Positions 59,322 through 64,000 of a stretch of DNA of 64,000 nucleotides are shown here, piece after piece. Below the pieces are notes generated by a model. It ran no database searches. It saw only the letters and a list, made by a program, of their open reading frames with translations, and was not told where the DNA came from. The position numbers were made by a program, and so were the translations under genes. Source of the stretch: Lysobacter sp. Root916 (lineage in GTDB: Bacteria > Pseudomonadota > Gammaproteobacteria > Xanthomonadales > Xanthomonadaceae); assembly GCF_001429785.1 (NCBI RefSeq), contig NZ_LMJF01000001.1, positions 446,462 through 510,461 on the forward strand, given 5' to 3'. Within the stretch, counting starts at the first letter, position 1; every line of letters starts with the position of its first letter.

Positions 59322-59600
59322 AGCTACGACGGTGATGTCGGCTGCGGTGCCGGTGGTTTGGAGGGCAACGCCAGCGCCAGCACCAGGGAAGGAAACAAGG
59401 ACACCCATAGATCAGTGGGCGAGGGAGTGAGATTCCTACAGATCCGACGGCGGTGTGGCGACTCCTGAAGCTACCGCCGTTGTAGTACCTCCGGCCGCTG
59501 GAGCAAGGTGGAGTTCGGTACGCGCGGTATGCCCACTACAGCCTGGACGGCCTGGCCTACGAGATCGCGTTGGGCAATGGCGGGCGTATCGGCTTCTGGC
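59322..59600 (+). pseudogene. Scrambled RHS gene fragments
   Basis: 59322-59384 repeats RHS positions about 55532-55594 (GGCTGCGGTGC.GGTGGTTTGGAGGGCAACG). It is followed by the junction motif GAAACAAGGACACCC (59392-59406), also found at 57812. 59497-59517 repeats 55062-55082 (CGCTGGAGCAAGGTGGAGTTC), and 59530-59600 follows RHS 55713-55785 (GGCCTACGAGATC.CGTTGGGCAATGG). The order differs from the intact gene, so these are recombination leftovers rather than a single truncated copy. Confidence 0.8.
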
Positions 59601-60169
59601 ATCGAAAATCCCGGGCAGGAAGGGCCTATAAGGAGCGGTCTGCCGCGCTTCACCTTGCTTCGTCTTTTGCAGCCTGCCGCGTGTGTACGGGGCTGCGTTA
59701 CCTTGCCGACCTCCGGGTCGGCGCGCCGGTGGCGACCCGGCCTGGGGGCGATGCATCTACTGGCGCTCGGGAAGGGTCCTGGTGGGCGACGGATCAGCGG
59801 GTCTGATCCGGGCGCGTCGTCGGCGCATGAGGCAGTTTTAGGCCCTGCGCTTTCGGACTTTTCTGCCCCCATATAGACCGGCCTTGCCCCGGTCGGCACT
59901 ACGCAGGTGTCTAAATCTGGCGCTCAGGCACATGCCCGCTCGGCGATTTTGTGCATAGCATGTGCCTGACGAGGTAGGGCGATCTGTACCGGCGCCCGTT
60001 ATCGATCAGGTCGGCGCCTGGGGAAGCGCTGGCCGGCGCCTTTGGCGGTTCGTGCTCCTGCGGCCGGTCGGGCCTCGCTCAATACCACTCTCCCATCTGG
60101 GCCACCGGTTCGGCGTAACGCCGTCGGTGGGCGTATGCATTGCGGAACTCGCATTAGGGGACGTTGCAC
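59601..60169. other. Gene-free stretch before the large subtilase
   Basis: No credible gene in about 570 bases. Open frames on both strands (for example 59508-59876 and 59471-59899) are short and have no recognisable pattern. The last 30 bases hold the ribosome binding site TTAGGGGAC for the subtilase at 60170. Confidence 0.5.
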
Positions 60170-63100
60170 ATGTCGACAAGAATCAACCGATGGACGATCG
60201 GGCTGGCGCTGGGTGCGCTGGCCGCGATCGCCGGCGCCACCGTCATGCTCGGCGGCCGCGTATCCGACGCCGGTGCGCCGATCGGCGGCGCGCCGCCGGC
60301 CAGTGCCGGCGCCAACAACAACTTGCCGGAGCAGCAGGTCCGCAAGTACATCGTGGTCTACCGCGAGGCGCCGCTGGCGACCTACCGTGGCGAGGTCCAG
60401 GGTTTGCCGGCGCCTGAGCGCATGGTGGGCCAGCCCGGCGTGCCGCAGATGGCGCGCGCCGCCGCGACCGCGGCCGGCGAAGGCCGCGTCGATGTGCGCA
60501 GTTCGCGTGCCCGCGCTTATGTGCGCCACCTCGAAGGCGCGCAGCGCCAGCACGAGGCCGGCATCGCCGCCGCGATCGGTCGTCCGTTGCGGATCGAGCG
60601 CCGCATGCAGCACGCGCTCAACGCGGTGGTCACCGACCTCAGCGAGGCCGAGGCGCAGCAGGTGCAGCGCCTGTCCGAGGTGCAGTTCGTCGAGGAATAT
60701 CGCGAGTACGAGCAGGACACCGACGTCGGCCCGACCCTGATCGGCGCGCCGCAGTTGTGGAATTCGCCGACCAGCCCGGTAAAGGGCGAGGGCGTGGTGG
60801 TCGGCATCATCGATTCGGGCATCAACTTCGGCAGCCCTTCGTTCGCGGCCACCGATGAGCAGGGTTACACCCACGTCAATCCGCTGGGCGCCGGCAACTA
60901 CCTGGGCACCTGCGCCGCAGGCGGCGTCGATGCGGGGCGTTGCAACGACAAGTTGATCGGCGGCTACGACTTCGTGTGCGCGGCGCCGGGCAACACTTGC
61001 GGCGCGCCGAATATCCGCGAGGAGCCGGGCTTCGGCGACACCAACAGCCACGGCAGCCATACCGCCGCGACCACGGCGGGCAATTTCCGCACGGTGAACT
61101 TCAAGGGCCGCAACAGCCTGATCTCCGGCGTCGCGCCGCACGCCAACATCATCGCCTACGACGTGTGCTACACGAACACGGCGACCGGTCGCGGCCTGTG
61201 CCCGAACACCTCGTCGGCCGCCGCGGTCGATCAGGCGGTCGCCGACGGCATCGTCGACGTGCTGAACTTCTCGGTCGGCGGCGGCGAAAACCCGTGGAGC
61301 GATTCGGTCTCGCTGGCCTTCCTCAACGCGGTCAACGCCGGCATCTACGTGGCGACCTCGGCCGGCAACAGTGGCCCCGGCCCGAACACCATGGGCCACC
61401 TCGAGCCCTGGACCGGTTCGACCGCGGCGGCGCAACACGGCCGTCAGGATTTCAATCCGGTCCTGCAGGTCACCGGCCCCGGCACCGTGCCGGCCGCGCT
61501 GAGCGCGATCGTGCTCAACGAAGGCACCGGCGGCGTCGCGTTCACCGCTTCGATTGCGCCGACCACGCCGCTGCGCGTGAGCCCGGGCATCGACACCGTC
61601 GACGACGGCTGCGCCGCGTATCCGGCCGGCACCTTCGCCGGCGCGATCGCGGTGATCCGCCGCGGTACCTGTTCGTTCACGATCAAGTCGGGCAATGCGG
61701 CCGCCGCCGGCGCGGTGGCCGTGGTGATCGCCAACAACGCCGCCGGCGGTCTGATCCCGACCATGACCGGCGCGACCATCCCCGGCTTCGCGATGCTGCA
61801 GACCGACGCCAATGCGGTGCGCGATTTCCTGGCCGGCAACCCGGGCACTGCCGGCATCAGCGTGCTGCCGATCCCGAACACGCCCGACGTGCTCGCCGAT
61901 TTCAGCTCGCGCGGTCCGGCCGGCACTTACGATCTGCTCAAGCCCGACGTCACCGCGCCCGGCGTCAACATCCTGGCGGTGGTCGCCGGCACCGCGATCA
62001 GCGGTTCGGAGAACGCGGTCGGCCTGATGAGCGGTACCTCGATGGCGTCGCCGCATCACGCCGGCGCCGCCGGTCTGCTGCGTCAGGCGCGTCCGACCTG
62101 GACGGTGCCGGAAGTGAAGTCGGCGCTGGTGATGACCGCCGAGCAGCAGGTGTTCAAGGAGGATTCGATCACGCCGGCGACGCCGTTCGATCGCGGTGGC
62201 GGCCGTCTGCGTGTTGACCTCGCGCTGCGCGCCGGTCTGGTGCTCAACGAAATCCGCGCCAACTACCTGGCCGCCGATCCGGCCATCGGCGGCGACCTCG
62301 CCAACCTCAACCAGCCCAGCCTGGCCAAGGCGCGCTGCGTGGAGCGCTGCGTGTTCACGCGTACCTTCCGCAACACCCAGACGGTGCGCCAGGGTTGGAC
62401 GGTGAAGCTGACCGGCCTCAGCGGCACGATCACGCCGGCGCTGTTCACCCTCAATCCGGGCGAGAGCAAGGCGGTCAAGGTCACGGTCAACAGCTACCAG
62501 TTGCCGGCTGACGGTTCCTGGAACTTCGGCACCCTGGTGCTGACCCCGACCTCGATCGGTACGCTCGACCAGCCGACCCTGCGCCTGCCCGTGGCGGTGT
62601 CGGTGCCGCCGCCGGTGATCGCGCTCAACCCGCTGCAGATCGCAGCGACCTTGCCCGTGGGCGGTACCGGTTTCGCCAACTTCCGTATCGACAACCTCGG
62701 CGGTTCGCGTCTGGATTACACGATCGACAACACCGGGCAGGGCCTGCGCACCTTGCTGGATGCGCCGCGCGGCGCGGTCAGCAGCGGTTTCCGCGCCACC
62801 ACGTACACGGATCCGGCGACCGCCGGTTCGGCGGCGCAGTTCAGCGCCGACGACTTCACCGTGACCGAGGCCACGCGCATCGTCACGCTGTACACGGAAG
62901 GTTTCGTGTCCAGCGGTCAGCCCTTGGCGACCACCGCGACCAGCCTGACCTGGACCCTGTTCCGCGACAGCGGCGGCAATCCGGAAGGCAATCCGCAAGC
63001 GTCGCCGGGCGTGGCCGTGTGGAGCTACACCGCCGCACCGACCGCCGCCGGCGTGACCATCACCGGCGCCAACATCGGCCTCAACCTGACCACCGCCGGC

Positions 63101-63499
63101 CAGAACGTGGATCTGCTGCCGGGCCGTTACTGGCTGGTGGTGAGTGCGCGTTCGAGCTTCGCCAATCGCTGGGTGTGGTTCGCTTCCAACACGGGCGACA
63201 CCGTGTTCCGCACCATCACGGTGACCACCGCCGGCGCCGGCGCCTGGACCGCGGCCACCGGTTTCGCGGGCCTGGCCTGGAACGTGGGCGCGTCCAACGC
63301 CTGCGGCGCGCCGTGGATCGGCGCACCGGTGAGCGCGATGGGACGCGTGAACCCGGGCGCGGTGGGCAACAACGCCCAAGTGCAGCTCAACGCGGCCGGC
63401 CTAAGCGCGGGCACGCACGTGGGCTACATCTGCGTGGCGAGTAACGACCCGGTCAAGCCCAAGGTCGCCGCGCGCGTAACGCTGACGGTCACGCCGTAA
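60170..63499 (+). CDS. Large secreted S8 subtilase with PA insert
   Basis: A 1109-residue preproprotease. The signal/anchor segment is about residues 8-27. An I9-type propeptide follows (about 60-190, KYIVVYREAPLATY to VQFVEEYREYEQ). The S8 domain has Asp215 (VVGIIDSG), His294 (NSHGSHTA) and Ser624 (SGTSMASPHHAG). A protease-associated domain is inserted (about 425-560, with GAIAVIRRGTCSFTIK). A Fn3-like region comes next (about 690-830). The C-terminal region (about 840-1109) is beta-rich and ends with a CHxx-free ASN..C..APW block and a VASNDPVKPKVAARVTLTV strand. The ATG at 60170 was preferred to an in-frame TTG two codons earlier. Confidence 0.93.
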   Translation: MSTRINRWTIGLALGALAAIAGATVMLGGRVSDAGAPIGGAPPASAGANNNLPEQQVRKYIVVYREAPLATYRGEVQGLPAPERMVGQPGVPQMARAAATAAGEGRVDVRSSRARAYVRHLEGAQRQHEAGIAAAIGRPLRIERRMQHALNAVVTDLSEAEAQQVQRLSEVQFVEEYREYEQDTDVGPTLIGAPQLWNSPTSPVKGEGVVVGIIDSGINFGSPSFAATDEQGYTHVNPLGAGNYLGTCAAGGVDAGRCNDKLIGGYDFVCAAPGNTCGAPNIREEPGFGDTNSHGSHTAATTAGNFRTVNFKGRNSLISGVAPHANIIAYDVCYTNTATGRGLCPNTSSAAAVDQAVADGIVDVLNFSVGGGENPWSDSVSLAFLNAVNAGIYVATSAGNSGPGPNTMGHLEPWTGSTAAAQHGRQDFNPVLQVTGPGTVPAALSAIVLNEGTGGVAFTASIAPTTPLRVSPGIDTVDDGCAAYPAGTFAGAIAVIRRGTCSFTIKSGNAAAAGAVAVVIANNAAGGLIPTMTGATIPGFAMLQTDANAVRDFLAGNPGTAGISVLPIPNTPDVLADFSSRGPAGTYDLLKPDVTAPGVNILAVVAGTAISGSENAVGLMSGTSMASPHHAGAAGLLRQARPTWTVPEVKSALVMTAEQQVFKEDSITPATPFDRGGGRLRVDLALRAGLVLNEIRANYLAADPAIGGDLANLNQPSLAKARCVERCVFTRTFRNTQTVRQGWTVKLTGLSGTITPALFTLNPGESKAVKVTVNSYQLPADGSWNFGTLVLTPTSIGTLDQPTLRLPVAVSVPPPVIALNPLQIAATLPVGGTGFANFRIDNLGGSRLDYTIDNTGQGLRTLLDAPRGAVSSGFRATTYTDPATAGSAAQFSADDFTVTEATRIVTLYTEGFVSSGQPLATTATSLTWTLFRDSGGNPEGNPQASPGVAVWSYTAAPTAAGVTITGANIGLNLTTAGQNVDLLPGRYWLVVSARSSFANRWVWFASNTGDTVFRTITVTTAGAGAWTAATGFAGLAWNVGASNACGAPWIGAPVSAMGRVNPGAVGNNAQVQLNAAGLSAGTHVGYICVASNDPVKPKVAARVTLTVTP

Positions 63500-63515
63500 C
63501 GTTGGCTCGCTAACT

Positions 63516-63546
63516 TCGCCGGGCCCGGCAACGGGCCCGGCGATTT
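63516..63546 (+). terminator. Intrinsic terminator after the large subtilase
   Basis: A perfect 12-bp stem (63516-63527 with 63532-63543) closed by a GCAA tetraloop and followed by TTT. It lies 16 bases after the stop codon. Confidence 0.8.
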
Positions 63547-63608
63547 CTCAGATACCGGTACGGGCCGCGTTGCACGGCCCATCCAATCGATTCCTTAGGG
63601 GGAACGCA

Positions 63609-64000
63609 ATGAAGCAGATGCACTCCACGCTCCTGTCGTCCGCGCTGTTGCTCGCGCTGGCCCTGCCCGCCACCGCGATGGCGGGCGAACCCTGCCTGCT
63701 CGACGACGGCCTGGGCGGCACCACCACCGGCGGCGCGACCGCGGCCGGCGGCGGCGCCACCGCCTGCGGCAGCGGCGCGACCGCCAGCGGCGACGGCAGC
63801 ACCGCGGTAGGCGCGGCCAGCACCGCCAGCGGCACCGGCAGCACCGCGGTGGGCGCCGACAGCAACGCCGGTGGCGATCAGAGCACCGCGGTGGGCCAGG
63901 GCGCGCAGGCCGGTGGTTTTGGCGCCACCGCCTCCGGCAGCGGCAGCAACGCTAGCGGCGAATTCGCCACCGCCACCGGCACCGCCAGCGAAGCCACCGG
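63609..64000 (+). CDS. Trimeric autotransporter adhesin (YadA-like), partial
   Basis: Only the first 130 residues are in the window. A signal peptide (residues 1-25, ending ATAMA) is followed by repeats of the YadA-head/Hep_Hag type: S(T/N)A.G..S.A.G, for example DGSTAVGAASTASGTGSTAVG. These form the left-handed beta-roll head of trimeric surface adhesins. The stalk and membrane anchor would lie beyond 64000. A GGGGGAAC site precedes ATG 63609, and it is separated from the subtilase by a strong terminator. Confidence 0.85.
   Translation, partial: MKQMHSTLLSSALLLALALPATAMAGEPCLLDDGLGGTTTGGATAAGGGATACGSGATASGDGSTAVGAASTASGTGSTAVGADSNAGGDQSTAVGQGAQAGGFGATASGSGSNASGEFATATGTASEAT

Noticed and set aside
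59471-59899. Open frames in RHS debris (both strands)
   Set aside because: They cover rearranged RHS pieces and lack starts or motifs of real genes.

Overview
The window is high-GC gammaproteobacterial chromosome, most likely from Lysobacter or a close relative in the Xanthomonadaceae. The reasons are four tandem homologues of alpha-lytic protease (the Lysobacter enzymogenes enzyme), a xanthomonad-style core gene order (rpoE-rseA-mucD-lepA-lepB-rnc-era-recO), many secreted proteases, and families of GC-rich intergenic palindromes. No tRNA, rRNA, CRISPR array, integrase or complete insertion sequence was recognised.

Layout. 0.2-2.3 kb holds a FadJ-type beta-oxidation enzyme (minus strand). 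2.5-11.4 kb is an envelope-stress and housekeeping run (rpoE, rseA, mucD, lepA, lepB, a DUF4845 protein, rnc, era, recO). 11.4-16.4 kb has a Rec-Hpt phosphorelay protein, a YdbH-like/YdbL-like envelope pair and rlmD. 16.5-19.5 kb has a secreted subtilase, about 1.1 kb of intergenic repeats including a hexanucleotide tract, and a CYTH phosphatase. 19.8-26.1 kb holds nagZ-hpt-thioinosine phosphorylase (peptidoglycan and purine salvage), a cold-shock protein, an FAD monooxygenase, aidB and a frameshifted L,D-transpeptidase.

26.5-33.3 kb is the first unusual region. Four alpha-lytic-protease-type preproenzymes lie head to tail, each with a long private leader and most with an obvious 3' hairpin. 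All keep the catalytic triad but differ at the positions that set S1 specificity. A seven-codon remnant with a perfect ribosome binding site lies before the fourth gene.

33.3-42.8 kb has a compact minus-strand run (ECF sigma, membrane anti-sigma, IMPACT protein, ABC exporter, MmcQ protein), a GAF-GAF-GGDEF-EAL protein and a YfbK-like VWA lipoprotein. The anti-sigma and the VWA protein share a VTGSRIKR-type motif normally seen at the start of TonB-dependent receptor plugs. 43.1-50.1 kb holds an aldehyde dehydrogenase/acetolactate synthase pair, xseA, ispG and a PAP2 phosphatase.

50.2-60.2 kb is the second unusual region: a 2363-residue SpvB/FG-GAP/RHS protein whose AT-rich C-terminal tip resembles a JAMM/DUF4329 fold, followed by a four-helix membrane protein (candidate immunity). 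Behind it is a graveyard: a displaced copy of the pre-tip segment, a toxin tail overlapping a second candidate immunity gene, an amber-interrupted lipoprotein, and scrambled RHS pieces. 60.2-64.0 kb has a 1109-residue subtilase with a PA insert and the start of a trimeric autotransporter adhesin cut by the window end.

Taken together, the accessory part is dominated by secreted proteolysis and contact-type antagonism, which fits a predatory soil bacterium; that ecological reading is inference.
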